This document shows positions 1 to 46,400 of a DNA stretch of 64,000 nucleotides, in pieces. Source of the stretch: Oncomelania hupensis (lineage: Eukaryota; Mollusca; Gastropoda; Littorinimorpha; Pomatiopsidae); the NCBI GenBank assembly GCA_036898135.1, contig CM072515.1, positions 73,695,253 to 73,759,252 of the forward strand, given 5' to 3'. Both the position numbers and the translations under genes were made by a program. The notes under the pieces are model-generated. The model made no database searches. It worked only from the letters and a program-made list of their open reading frames with translations, and was not told the origin of the DNA. How positions within the stretch are numbered: position 1 is the first letter of the stretch; every line of letters begins with the position of its first letter.

Positions 1-1861
1 TGAAAGATACGAAACTAAATAATAATAATAAACCAGTTCAAAGCGCACCCTCACGCATTGAAACACTCATTAAACATTAGTACAAAAGGCCTACATAAAC
101 ATAGGCTACATGTATATGGCTGGGAGCAGATGAAATCAAAGCCGACTGGGGGACAGGCAGTAATAAACAAAGTGATTCCCCACACGTGCACACTGTGATG
201 GTGGGTCTATTGTTGCTGGGCTCTGCACAATGGAATGCTGTTACCCACTCATCTATCGTCAATGGGGATCACTAGTAAATCTCCCTGTGACTCAACTTAA
301 TACATTTATTTGTTTAGCTCGGTCTGTGTTTAGGCTGGGTACAGAGATAGAAAGAAAAATGGTAAAAGATCACTGTCACACTAGCTCCCACACGGCTATG
401 ACACATAGGTAGTCCAGCCACTTGTTAACAGTAAATATCACACATTTATTTCCTCTACTCTATACACGATCTGCTAAGTACGATACTAACTTAAAAATTC
501 AAATGTCAACTCGAATAGTTCGCTCCTTGATAGTTCTATGCAGCTACTGTATCATCATCGGGCACTTGTTGCTTTCTGCCCTAAGGGTCAGAGTTCTGGA
601 AGAGTGGACTATTGTTGTCCTTAGCTACAGGTTTGGTGCACTGAGTAGTTTGCATTTAACTCAACATTAGAAGAGCTGTGTTGTGGTTGATTCTTTGATG
701 AGCTGTGTTGTTGTGGATTCTTCTCCGTGGCGATCGACTGGTGGGATCTCGTCGCGCAATGCTTGAGTAGGCTCTGCAGGCCGACTTTCAGTGAAGACTT
801 TTCCTGGTCTTTCATCACGATACGATGCCTGCTCGTCTGCAACATATGAGACGAAAATCTGCACCACCGTGTATACTAGGTGTGTGCAGAGCTTCTCACT
901 GAAGGCCGAAGTAGCCCTAAGTGATTAGCTCCAAATCTCTATATATAAGCGACGAACATTCTGCTAAGTCCGTGGTCCATTGGAATCTCCACTCTAATTT
1001 CCTATACATATATAAATATAAATCATGGCTAACTATACACATAGAGAAATAATTAATATTATACACATTCTCTGGTACAGCCACTGGTCTGCAAGAATAC
1101 ATATAGGCTAAGCAACAGTGGGTCCGTAGGGTCAATAACATGGCGTCAAAACTGGTCGTGTTCGCCACGTGGTCACGCAATGTTGGACTAACAATCACAA
1201 TTCTAAACATGGCAAATTTCACAAACATAATTCAACAATAATATCAATACATCACGATGAAACAAAAGCTAGTTCATTTACCTTTTTGACAATGTCAGGC
1301 CGTGGCTAACTTGGTTGAATAGTTTCAACAGTCCCTGCTTTTTCGTCGTCAGTGGAGAGATCTCAGAGCGTAGCTGTTTCTTGCTGGCAGTCTACTACAC
1401 GAATGACTCTACCTAGCTCTCTGCCCAAACTGGGTAGAACTGGTAAACCTAAGCTCTCTGTGTCCGGATTGGCTGTACTGCTGCCTATACGTAAGCTGGA
1501 TGATGTCATTACATACTGCGCTAGCGTCCGTATAAAAAAGTGTAGTGCCCACAGCAAACTTCTGTCATCTGCTGCAGACTAACATTAACCTACTAAGGTT
1601 ACAGCTGACTAAGTAAGGCGAGAAGAAATCGTCCTGTGTGTAAATCTAGCCTCTTGTTACACACACACAAACAGGCACACACACACTGGCGCACGCACAC
1701 AAAGGATGAGGTAATATGGAAGAAATAATTTGAAGACCGAACAGATCAGGAGAAGACTTTAGAGAAAAAATTTTGCTCACTAATTTCTATCAGCTTCAGA
1801 AACAGTCTGTGCGATGTATGTTGGAAAATCAGGAAACTGCTAGGCAAATTTCTGGTTCTTG
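1..1861. other. No recognisable gene
   Basis: Non-coding A+T-rich DNA with only short open frames. A TATATAAG-like sequence near 938-946 is reminiscent of an LTR promoter, but no second repeat or coding region supports an LTR element. A small (CA)n tract lies at about 1660-1700. Confidence 0.5.
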
Positions 1862-2157
1862 TTAAAGGTAAAGGTAAAGGTAGTCCCATAGCCTTGTGGC
1901 CGTAGGGGAGCTTGCTGTTGGATATCACACTAATCTTGGGCCAGCGTAATGAGGGTGATGCCCATCTCTCTCCCTCGCTGCTTTACCTTCCCCACCCTTT
2001 AGAGAGTAGGTACTAAGTCACAGTTGAGTCAACTGGGGGCGTTGTTATTTGTTGCTTCACGTTTTGCGGTCACCAATCTAAGTGCTAACCGTACTGGACG
2101 GTGCTTAACTTGCGACACAGTAGCGAGTGCTCCAACCACTGCGCTATCCGACACCCC
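1862..2157 (-). mobile_element. tRNA-derived SINE with (TTTACC)n tail
   Basis: Read on the minus strand, it begins with a tRNA-like head whose pol III A box is TAGCGCAGTGG (2136-2146). A degenerate B-box-like sequence follows. It ends in a TTTACC-type tail at 1862-1881. Length is about 295 bp. Confidence 0.75.
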
Positions 2158-2554
2158 ACTCACCCTGGTTCTTATCGGACAATAAAGTTGTTTTGTATTG
2201 TATTGTATTTGCACCTTATTTTGGGATTCCAATCTAATATAACAATACATCTCTGCTGATAGCCAGACAACGTGATATGTAGATTTTGTTTCCGGTATGA
2301 AGAAGAAACAAGAACTCCCTCAATTATAACTTTCTCAAGACACACTTTGACGGAAAATTAACCTAGAACTCTCAGTTTTGGCAACAATTTTATTACAACC
2401 TTTAGAGTATAGTTCTTGAATAACCCACAATGACATTGCCACCCAAATGACCATCAAACAAAACTGACAAATTCTAACGAAATCAAACATTTACACTTTA
2501 TTATTTCCACAAAAGACATGTACACGCACCATGATAATTATATTTATCAGACTT

Positions 2555-2695
2555 TGGCCGTGGGTTCAAACCTTGAGTTCAGCAAACTATATTGTGTGAT
2601 TGCTGGATTTAAGTGGTCAGTGCCTTGAGAAGCTCTGTGAGCTTGTAAGTGCGCTATATAATAATATAATAACAATAAAGTTATATTGTATATTA
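2555..2695 (+). mobile_element. SINE fragment, family sharing GCGCTATATAA tail
   Basis: GGGTTCAAACCTTGAGTTCA (B-box-like) is followed by a body ending GTGCGCTATATAA. The same order and wording recur on the minus strand at 50455-50625, and more diverged at 44965-45070. The 5' tRNA part is truncated. Confidence 0.65.
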
Positions 2696-2752
2696 TACAG
2701 ATTGGTTTGTAACTTTTGAAGAAGCATTTTAGGGGAATACCTAGTTTATCCC

Positions 2753-2825
2753 TCAACTCGAAAGTTGGGGCACAACAGATGATCGTTTAATCAGGGTACT
2801 CCATCTCTCTCTGTCCTCAGCAATA
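2753..2825 (-). mobile_element. Short 3' fragment of the (AGGAT)n-tailed LINE
   Basis: The reverse complement matches the last ~70 bp of the RTE-like element (GCTGAGGACAGAGA, then AAACGATCATCTGT and GTGCCCC). The (AGGAT)n tail is lost. Confidence 0.7.
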
Positions 2826-3177
2826 GCGGAATACATGTATTGACAGTTTTGTAGAAGTCTGCTGCGTTCTTAATCAACTTTGAATACTGAATATGTTTTT
2901 TTTTGGTTTTATTGGACAAGTTTTAAGCTTTACTGTTTTGTTGTTAAAGTATTGTATTGAGTGACAAGAGGGTATGCGTGTTTCAAACGTGGTCTTTATG
3001 CTTGAATTGTTATTTACAGAAATTATTATTGTGATGTTTGACTGTGATAGAGGATTTTGTTTGCTTTTTATATTATCATGTATTATAATCCCGTCACTTG
3101 CGCTCTGTAATAACAAGGCATGCAACTGCTCGGCTCGCTCAGTTCATATTATGTGTGTGCATGTTGGTGTGTGTGCA

Positions 3178-3180
<3 letters not shown>

Positions 3181-3244
<64 letters not shown>
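3181..3244 (+). repeat. (GA)n microsatellite
   Basis: About 32 pure GA dinucleotides. The open frames of repeated Arg-Glu or Leu-Ser over it are artefacts. Confidence 0.97.
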
Positions 3245-3245
<1 letters not shown>

Positions 3246-3285
3246 AGAATAAGGCCCCATCCCTCCCCCTTCCCTCCAAAAAAAA

Positions 3286-3479
3286 GTCTGTTTACGGTAT
3301 CCCGACCAACACTGATTTTTTGGCCTGACCCTAAACTTTTGGGGGGATCGTCTGGAAAAAAAAGTAGAAAAAAGCCCCCAAAATCGCAACAAAGATTGAA
3401 AGGTTTTTTAAAAAAAAATAAAAAAAAAAGAAGCCTACCTACCGACTTTATATTTTTCCCTTTGTTACCATAAACAGAC
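3286..3479 (+). mobile_element. MITE-like element with GTCTGTTTA inverted ends, copy 1
   Basis: Left end GTCTGTTTACGGTA and right end TACCATAAACAGAC are inverted repeats. The interior shares the motifs TTTTTTGGCC and CCTACCTACCGA with the reverse complement of the copy at 46411-46696. This copy is internally shorter. C/T-rich DNA and an A run abut the left end. Confidence 0.7.
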
Positions 3480-3856
3480 GTGATTTTTTGGGCCTAATGT
3501 TTATGAGTGTGATGTAGATGAGAGTGGATTCTTAATGTATATATATTTAAAATGTAACTCTGCGCCTGCTGTAATTCCTTTTGGTGTAATTAAGTAGTGT
3601 AATTGTTTTGTATGTCCTTTTCTCTCATCTTCAGCTATCAATTCATCATGTAAAAACAAAAAATTGTGAAAATTAAAAGACTTACAAAAAAACAACGATT
3701 CTTCCTTTAAAAACACTACCAAAGCACTTTTTATCAAATTGTGATGTTAAATGTCATAGTATCTAAAGTGTCGTATTGCATGTTTAAAATGTCACCTTGC
3801 CTTAAGTCTCACATTGGCTAAAGTATCATATTGTATAATGTGTCATATTGTCAGAT

Positions 3857-4263
3857 CTACAACGAAGAATACAAAGCATGGAGATGAGGTGCTACAGAAG
3901 ACTTCTGGGCATTTCCTATACCCAGCACATCACCAACGATGAAGTCTGACAGACCATCACACAAGCCATTGGACCACACGATGACCTGCTCACAGTGGTG
4001 AAGAAACGGAAACTCAGATGGTATGACCACGTCACCAGATCATCAGGTCTTGCAAAGACCATCCTGCAAGGCACAGTGCAAGCAGGTAGAAGACGAAGGA
4101 GACCGAAAAAGAGGTGGGAGGACAACATTCGAGAATGGACTGGTTTGACACTGAGCGAAGCCATCAGGGTTGCTGAGGACAGAGAAAGATGGAGTATGCT
4201 GGTTAAACGATCATCTGTGGTGTCCCTATGACTTCCGAGTTACGGGACAGGATAGGATAGGAT
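3857..4263 (+). mobile_element. 5'-truncated RTE-like LINE, 3' fragment (copy A)
   Basis: Encodes the last ~120 residues of the element's polyprotein (VKKRKLRWYDHVTRSSGLAK, then a Gly/Arg/Lys-rich stretch and RWEDNI) and ends in (AGGAT)n. The flanks GTCATATTGTC on both sides fit a target-site duplication, but the site is itself a degenerate ~18-bp tandem repeat (about 3755-4310). Confidence 0.85.
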
Positions 4264-5237
4264 AAGTCATATTGTCTAAAATGTCATATTGTCTAAAGAG
4301 TCGTATTTGGAAGAAAAAAAAAGATTAATGGACTTCCTGTCACTGATTGCTTTTAAAATAAAACCAAGTATAACCGACTGGCAAAAACTGCACAATCTTA
4401 TATCACTAAAGCTATTTAAAACACAAACCATGCAGTTCAATTACGTCTGCCACATCGCTACAGTTTTCAAACTTGAAGCAGCACATTTTTCTCATATTGA
4501 TTCACAAAACTGTTCTGCCACCGGTATAACTTGTAGACATTTATGTTGACATGCTAGGCATCTTTTCTTACAGTTCTATGTAAAACAATTGACAGCCACG
4601 GTTTACTTTAGACAACAATCGCAATTGTGAAAACCGTTTTCATATGCAGCTAATTTGGGTCATTTTTGTTTTTAACCAACATCTGGGAAAATCCCTTGCG
4701 TAATGTATTCTGTATTAAAGAAATCTTAAATCTGTTTCTTTTAACAGGTAATACTTCCTTATATGTTATTAAAGGAATGTATGTCCAATTACTCACATGT
4801 TCACACAATGTCATATTTTAGTGGAGCAGATACACAATTATTTTTTTTTAAAGGTGGTTTTATTTATTCTATCTCATATTATTACTGGAACAGTGTATTA
4901 AATCAAAGCATTATTTGAACAACAATTTTTGCCACGTTTATATTGTTATTTCTATCAGCACTTCAGCATACATTTTTTCAAAACACTTCAAACTCATTTC
5001 TTGTTTTCTTCAAGTTTTTCAAAATTATTAACATTTCACACGTTAAGTCACTGCTCATCATTTGAATGCATTCACACACAAATCCCCTCTTTTATCAACC
5101 GATGTAGGCAAATGAAATCATGGGTCTTTATCCCCTTCTATCACATTCAACAATTATTCCCAACAAGACGGACATAAACTTCAGTCATCCAAAGCAACAA
5201 TTGTTTCATTTTTTGTCGTCATCCACTAAACACATAA

Positions 5238-5728
5238 GACAGGTAAGACTGCTGCGCTCCCTTGCCATCTCCATCTTCCTATACGCTTGCGAAACATGGA
5301 CCCTCACAGCAGATCTACAACGAAGAATACAAAGCATGGAGATGAGGTGCTACAAAAGACTTCTGGGCATTTCCTATACCCACCACATCACCAACGACGA
5401 AGTCCGACGGACCATCACACAAGCCATTAGACAACACGATGACCTGCTCACAGTGGTGAAAAAACGAAACTCAGATGGTATGGCCACTACACCAGATCAT
5501 CAGGCCTTGCAAAGACTATTCTGCAAGGCACAGTGCAAGAAGGTAGAAGAAGAGGGAGACTGAAAAAGAGGTGGGAGGATAACATTCGAGAATGGACTGG
5601 TTTGACACTGAGCGAAACCATCAGGGTTGCTGAGGATTGGGAAAGATGGAGTACGCTGGTTTAACGATCAACTGTAGTGCCCCTACGACCTCCAAGTTAC
5701 GGGATAGGATAGGATAGGATAGGATAGG
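5238..5728 (+). mobile_element. 5'-truncated RTE-like LINE, 3' fragment (copy B)
   Basis: Same family, starting at the LLRSLAISIFLYACETWTL region and ending (AGGAT)5. It is flanked by the 10-bp duplication AAACACATAA (5228-5237 and 5729-5738). The reading frame is broken near the end. It lies immediately past the POLR3B poly(A) signals, antisense to that gene. Confidence 0.88.
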
Positions 5729-5772
5729 AAACACATAAAACTAAAAAAATAATATATATTTTTTAAAGTATT

Positions 5773-5803
5773 TATTCACACAGAAAAACACAACTTTTAT
5801 TGT
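5773..5803 (-). promoter_or_regulatory. Two candidate poly(A) signals for POLR3B
   Basis: On the minus strand, AATAAA occurs at 5798-5803 and again at 5773-5778, about 240-270 nt past the POLR3B stop. Either would end the transcript just before the LINE fragment at 5238-5728. Position-based inference. Confidence 0.5.
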
Positions 5804-6043
5804 AGCCAATGCACTAAATCAGCTCAGTGAATGATAATGTCAATATTACTCATTCTGGGACAAACGATGTCACTGAACCAATGTCACACATATGCCACAT
5901 GTATACATCAATATACCACAAGCGTCACTCATACTCAAAAACAATGTCACCCATTACAGTCAACCAATATCACTCAAGGGGAAAGCACTGTTGCTCCACA
6001 CTGACTACAAACACACACAATGTTTGCATTCTCTCCCCTCCTG

Positions 6044-39547
<33,504 letters not shown>

Positions 39548-40130
39548 GATTGTGGGTTGCTACTTTAAAACAAAGTTTGCAAAACCTCATCAACCAGCAA
39601 CCAACAGTTTGCCTGTGCACATGTCAATTCCCTGAAGGAAGTGTTTGATAAGATTTATCTATTTCAGTAACCTCCCTTGTGGTTTGCAAAAACCTAGATT
39701 ATTTTGGAGAAGACAATATCAGAAATAAAAATAAGCACAGTTTGAATTATAAAAATCATCTCTTAATTTGATTTCTAAACAAAATAGAGATAGCAATAGA
39801 TTTAAGGTGAGCTAAAATAAAATTTAAACCAAAAAGTGTTATTAGAAATTGTGTCGTCTGCAACTAGTGCAAGCCTCAATGTTCAAAACCAAGAGAGACC
39901 AAACATTTTCTGTTTTGCAAGACCTATAGTATCTGTTGAACCACGTAGCACTTTAAATTATGCTGTGTTAGAGTTTTGCAAGTTTTTGCTTCTGTCTAGA
40001 CTATGATAATGATGCACTGGTTTCTATAGTTTTACTTGTACAAACTCTATACATATTGTATCAATATTCATAGTGCTCGGTTTCAGTTTCACAGCTAGGC
40101 TACAATTAAGACAGTTTGGTAAAAGCAGTC
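39548..40130. promoter_or_regulatory. Head-to-head intergenic region, probable bidirectional promoter
   Basis: 583 bp between the POLR3B start codon (minus) and the RTN4IP1 start codon (plus). It must hold both 5' UTRs and core promoters. The sequence is A+T-rich, with no CpG island and no convincing paired TATA boxes. Shared promoter function is inferred from spacing only. Confidence 0.6.
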
Positions 40131-40452
40131 ATGTCTGCAATGAAACTTAATCACCCAATTTCACTGCTGCATACTTACTGCAAGAGACGTGCCACATACA
40201 TTTGCCTGTTAAGATCTCTAGATGCGCCTGCAAATTTGATACCATGCACCTGCATGATGATAAACTATCGACATGCATCATCTTCACACAAGCATGCAGG
40301 CAAAATGCAGGCATGGCAGATCCATCAGTATGGAAGCAATGAAGAACTGACACTGACTGATGCAGCCCGAGTAGCAACAATCAAAGCACCCAATGAACTG
40401 CTGATCAAAGTGATGGCTGCAAGCATCAACCCTATTGACGTCCGAATGCGAG
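40131..40452 (+). CDS. RTN4IP1: RTN4IP1 exon 1
   Basis: Residues 1-108: presequence, then MQAWQIHQYG and NELLIKVMAASINPIDVRMR. The last motif is conserved in the family. It ends ATG CGA G before donor GTTTAT, completing the codon with GT of exon 2. Confidence 0.93.
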
Positions 40453-43400
40453 GTTTATTCCTCTGCAGCTATAATTATTGCAGTTTTCTGAAAATTAATT
40501 TATTTACTTACTTAAAGTTAAAGTTACATATGTATACATTTGCAGTTTTCTTTTGGACTTTTTCCTCATATTTTTTAAAAAGTGCTTTGATCTTAAGTAG
40601 TTGTCAAATGCCATCCTACCTATCCTATCCTATCCTATCCCGTAACTCGAAGGCTGTTGGGGTATCACAGATGATTGTTTAACCAGTGTACTTGTTAGAG
40701 GCTAGTACTAATTTTAGTGGACCTATTGGCTTTGGCTGGGTCACTAATCGGTAATCCAACATCAGGCAGGTTAAAAATTTGACCCTGCATATATATTGTG
40801 TTAAAAAGAGAAAAAAAAAGAAGAGAAAAAGGACTTTATTAATTAGCATGTTTTTGTTTTAAATGTTTGATGTACAAATTTTAATGAGCAAATTATAATA
40901 CTTTTAATCTGTTGATCTCTGTAAATGGAAGTCCTATCAATGATCAGTTTTGCTCAAAACATAAGAGCAACACTCATAATTACAGAAGACACAAGACATA
41001 AGAAACGCACTTGTCAAATGTATTTACCAAAGAGTTCACAATGGGAAAGTGGTTTCTGGCCATGCAAAACCAAAATAATAAAAATACAAATAATAGTAAT
41101 CTTTATAATATTAATACAGCTCTTTGTATAATAACAAGTTACTACAAATAAAAATATAGCATAGATCAGCTGATTTCTGAAAACATTCATGTGATAATAT
41201 TTTTTCTCAGGTGGCTATGGCTCAAAGATAATGAATGTTCTGAGGAGGCGTCAATCTGGACTGGAGGGGAGTGAATTTCCGTTGATTCTTGGTCGGGATT
41301 TCTCTGGCCTTGTTACAGAGACTGGACGGGCAGTCAGCAACTTCAAGCCAGGGGATGAGGTATCTTGTGGGTTTCTTTCCTATCCTATCCTACCCTATCC
41401 TATCCTACCATTCAAATATAATTAGTTGAAATAAAAGTGTATGTGTGTTGGGAGTAGGGAGGGACCAGGGTGTCTGTGCGTGCGGGATTGTATTGATAGC
41501 TAAGACTGAATACTGTGGGGTGTTGGTTGTCCTGTGGATATTTTTTTGTTTTTGTTTTTTTAAATTATATTAATGTGGTCTTGTTTTATCTGTTTGTATT
41601 TGTTTGACACATTCTTTTAGACTTACTTTTACATGTGGATTATTTGTTTGTGCAGACAAAAGGAAAATTTCTATGTACTCTTAACATAGATAATAAGGAG
41701 TCTCACTCTCAGTCTCTGTCTCAGTAAATAAGTGAATGTAATTTTAAATAACTGAGTAAATATTAACGAACAGATCCGAAAAATCAACAATGACATCCGA
41801 AAAGGCATGCGCACAGCAAAGGAGAACTGGATAGATCAATGCCAGGAAATAGAGAACAATCTGAACAAGAACAACAGCAAGAAGGCCTACCAGACTGTGA
41901 AGCGGCTGACAAGTGTTAAACAGCCCAAAGTCTCCACGATCCAAAGCAAGTCTGGCATATGCCTTACAGAAGAACAAGAAGTCTTGGACAGATGGACAGA
42001 GTACTGCTCTGACCTTTACAACCATACACCAAATGGAGACCCATCAGTTCTAGCATGTCCCGAGAGCAGAGAAGAAGAAGAAATCCTCCCAATTCTCCGA
42101 GAAGAAGTTGAGGCAGCAGTGCAATCGCTGAAGAAAGGGAAGTCAGCGGGAGTGGACAACATACCAGCGGAACTGCTACAAGCAGGAGGAGAAGCGATGA
42201 CTGATGCTCTCACCATTATCTGTAACAAGATCTGGCAGAGTGGGGAATGGCCTACACCATGGACCCAGTCGCTTGTCATCACTCTTCCCAAAAAAGGTAA
42301 CCTTCAGGAGTGTGAAAATTACCGCACCATCAGCCTCATCAGCCATCCCAGCAAGGTCCTCCTGAAAATAATACTCAACAGGTTGAAACCACAAGCTGAA
42401 CAAATCATAGCTGAAGAACAAGCAGGATTCATGGCAGGGCGAAGTACCACTGAACAGATTTTCAACCTCAGAATAATCTGTGAGAAATACCTACAGCACC
42501 AACAACATCTATATCATGTGTTCATAGACTTCAAGAAGGCATTTGACCGAGTCTGGCATGCAGCTCTATGGGCAACCATGAAAGTGTACAACATCAGCCC
42601 TAAAATTATAGAAGTCATCAAAAGCAAAGCCTGTATGACAAGGCTACCAGTGCAGTCCTCCATAACAGCGTCATCGGGAACTGGTTCAGAACAACAATCG
42701 GTGTGCGTCAAGGATGCCTACTCTCTCCAACACTCTTCAACATCTTCCTAGAGCGCATCATGTCAGATGCTCTTGCAGATCACGAAGGCACAGTCAGCAT
42801 AGGGGGCAGAGCAATCTCCAATCTTCGTTTTGCGGATGATATTGATGGATTGGCTGGAGAGGAACAAGAACTTGAACAGCTTGTACAGAGGCTTGACACC
42901 ACCTCCAAAGCTTATGGAATGGAAATAAGTGCAGAGAAGACCAAAATGATGACCAACGGCATCAACACGGACATCAAAGTACAAGGCCAATCCCTCAACA
43001 CAGTGCACAGCTTCAAATATTTAGGAGCCATTGTGTCAGACAATGGGTCTCGACAGGAAGTCCTCTCCAGGATCGCACAAACAACTGCTGCCCTGACAAG
43101 GTTGAAGCCCATTTGGAAAGACAGAACCATCAGTCTACATTCCAAAGTAAGACTGCTGCGCTCTCTGGTCATCTCCATCTTCCTATATGCTTGCGAAGCA
43201 TGGACCCTCACAGCAGATCTCCAACGAAGAATACAAAGCATGGAGATGAGGTGCTACAGAAGACTTCTGTGCATTTCCTATACCCAACACATCACCAACG
43301 ACGAAGTCCGACAGACCATCACACAAGCCATTGGACAACACGATGACCTGCTCACAGTGGTGAAGAAACGGAAACTCCGATGGTATGGCCACGTCACCAG

Positions 43401-46400
43401 ATCATCAGGCCTTGCAAAGACCATTCTGCAAGGCACAGTGCAAAGAGGTAGAAGAAGGGGGAGACCGAAAAAGAGGTGGGAGGACAACATTCAAGAATGG
43501 ACTGGTTTGACACTGAGCGAAGCCATGAGGGCTGCTGAGGACAGAGAAAGATGGAGTATGCTGGTTAAACGATCATCTGTGGTGCCCCTACGACCTTCGG
43601 GTTATGGGACAGGATAGGATAGGATAGATCCGATGATGTTCATAATGTTTTCTAAGTATAATTATATTGCAGTCAAGATTTTAGTTTTCTTTTACCAACG
43701 CAGGTATGGGGTACTTTGAACTGGTATCGCCAAGGAAGCCATGCAGAGTTTGCTGTAGCTTCTGAATATGAGGTATTTAATAGTGAAAAAATAACCTTTT
43801 TGTTACACTTACAGACACAATACTGTAAAATTATATATATATTTTGTATTGCCAATATTTTTTTTTTTACTGTGCAGTAGGAAAATCTGTCAGACTGTTA
43901 CAGTTTAGACATTTATAATTTATTTATTTTATTTTGTTTATGAGTGTGCAACAAGAAGATTGTTATTGTGTAAAAGATCTTTCAGTAGAAGATTTATTCA
44001 TTCAATCTTAGTTCTGAAACACTGGAAACATCACTGTGAAATATAAAATGTGTTTGTTAAGTTTCCACCATTTAAGAAGACAGTTCTGTACAAATACTCT
44101 CAGAAACATATGCATTTGGATTTTAGGATTTTTATTTGTGAATGGCTGTAAATTATGGACAGTTTTCAACTTTTTCTTTATGGAGTTCTTTTTGCAGGTT
44201 GCCCACAAGCCAAAGATGCTGTCACATGTAGAAGCTGCGTCTGTCCCGTATGTGGCTGCTACTGCATGGACTGCCTTGTCCACTGTGGGCGAACTGAAAG
44301 AGAGGAATGCTGCTGGCCAGAGGTGAGTTTGAGTTGTTTTATTGAATGCTTGGGTTGTGATATTTTGTGTGTGTTTTGTGGTCATGCATGGTGTTGCAGT
44401 ATGGATGTGTGCGTGGGAGATGAGTAGTTGTATTGGACTCTATTTTATGTGTGGTTTATGTAGTCATGTGTGGTTTTGAGATGTGGATGTGCACATGTGT
44501 ATTTGTGTGTGTGTGTTTGTGTGAGTGCGCATAGGACTCACTGTACATATAAATTGGATGTTAATATTTGCTGTACCTTCTTTCATTTCTCAGAGTGCTA
44601 ATCTTGGGAGCTTCTGGTGGTATTGGGACATTTTCAGTGCAGGTAATAATAATAATCTGAATAATACCTAGATTTGTATAACGTGCATGTCTCACAGTAT
44701 TGTGATTCAGGGCACATATTCATGCCATCACACACAGACATATCTTTTGTTTTAAACCAGTATGCACATGTTATGTGTAGATATGGTGTAGGATTGATCT
44801 TTTTTTTTTAAACAGTATCATTTTCTGACCTTTAATTTGTTGTCAATTTACACGTTTGTTGGCAGTAAACTTTTCAATGACTAGACTAGTGTTGTATAGT
44901 ACAAATGGTGGTAGCAGTAGTATTTATATTTATCTTAGGTTATAATGAAATCAAATAAATTGATTTGATTTAACCCACCTTCATGAGCTCAAAGAACTGC
45001 TCAAGGTTTAGCCAACTACCACAGTCGCAAACTAGTTCGCTGAATTTAGGTTGAGGCCCACATCATCCCAAAAACCATGGACTACTATGTCAGACCAGTA
45101 GCATCATTGAGCATGTTGCGGAAATGAGCATTTGCTTAGGTTGTTTCATGTTACCGGTTATTTTGTTGTACCATTGATCAGCTGCTGAAAGCATGGGGAG
45201 CAGACGTGACAGGCACGTGTGGAACTGATGCGGTGGAGCTTGTGCGATCACTGGGTGCAGACACTGTTGTGGACTACCAAAGCCCCGACGCTACCAAGCA
45301 ACTGAAAATGCTTCAACCGTAAGAGAGAATCACTAGATCCTTTTTAGGCATTGTTTTTTTTTGTTGTACGCTGCTTATTACATTTCCTTTTGAACAAAAA
45401 AAAAGTCTGGTTCTGGAAGGAAGTACAGATCCTCTCTGCACTCCTTCCAAACTGAAATCTTTGTTGTAGTCTTGACTTGTTTGTGTATCCTTCAATGGTA
45501 AGGTGGAGAAAAATGAAGAGAGAGCTGGTTGCAGGCCCACTGAAAGAAGCACAATCATATTCTGTTTTAAAGTGGGAAAGGAATAAAACGAGGAAGGCTC
45601 TTCTGCCACACACAAAAAAGTCCTTGTGCATCATGATGACCACAAACAAATGAATTTGGATTTGTAACTGTATGTGTACGCGTTTTTCAATAAGTAATTA
45701 TTCAAAATTTGTTGAAAAAATTTGTGTGCAGCTTTGATTTCATCCTGGATGCAGTGGGTGGCAAAACTGCTCAGGATGCCTTTGGTTTGTTGCGGAAGTG
45801 GTCAAACGCCAAGTTGGTGACCATAGTGACGCCTTTGCTGAAGAGCACAGATATATCTGGTGTTATCCCTGGCTTGGCGCAAGCCTCCTTCTCTCTGGGA
45901 GCGAATATTTTTAGGGTATTTGTCTATTTTTCGTGCCTTTTGAATACGAAGTTATTCTGTGCTTTGCACTAACATTTTTGCCTCTGGAAGCGGTGCATTT
46001 ATGAATATAGATACACTTACGCATATAGATCATGGTGAAGATGAGCAACACTTGATTCCTGCACTAGGCCAATCGGTTGTAATAATTACATACGGTCAAC
46101 GTGCATTCTCTTATCACACCCCCAGCTACCTGGAATCCTCTCTCTTACTCCATCAGACGCCTCGATCTTTGCAGACTTTTAAACCTAATCTTAAGACAGA
46201 TCTGTTCCCTCAGTAACTCACCATCCTTCTTCCTTCAGCTTATCATTATCCCTGTTTGGTGTGTGTGCGTGTGAGAGAGTGAGAGAGAAAGAGAGAATTT
46301 TTTTTTTAAAAAGAGAGAGAAAATTTGGACAGTTCTGTCATCCATCACCATGTCTTATTCCACTTAGGCTCCCCCTCACCCCCTCCCCCCCTACCTTCCC

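Noticed and set aside
660..1570. Possible LTR with TATATAAG and polyadenylation-like words
   Set aside because: No paired repeat, no primer-binding site and no gag/pol similarity.
4289..4549. 86-residue plus frame
   Set aside because: No motif, A+T-rich composition, no splice partner; chance.
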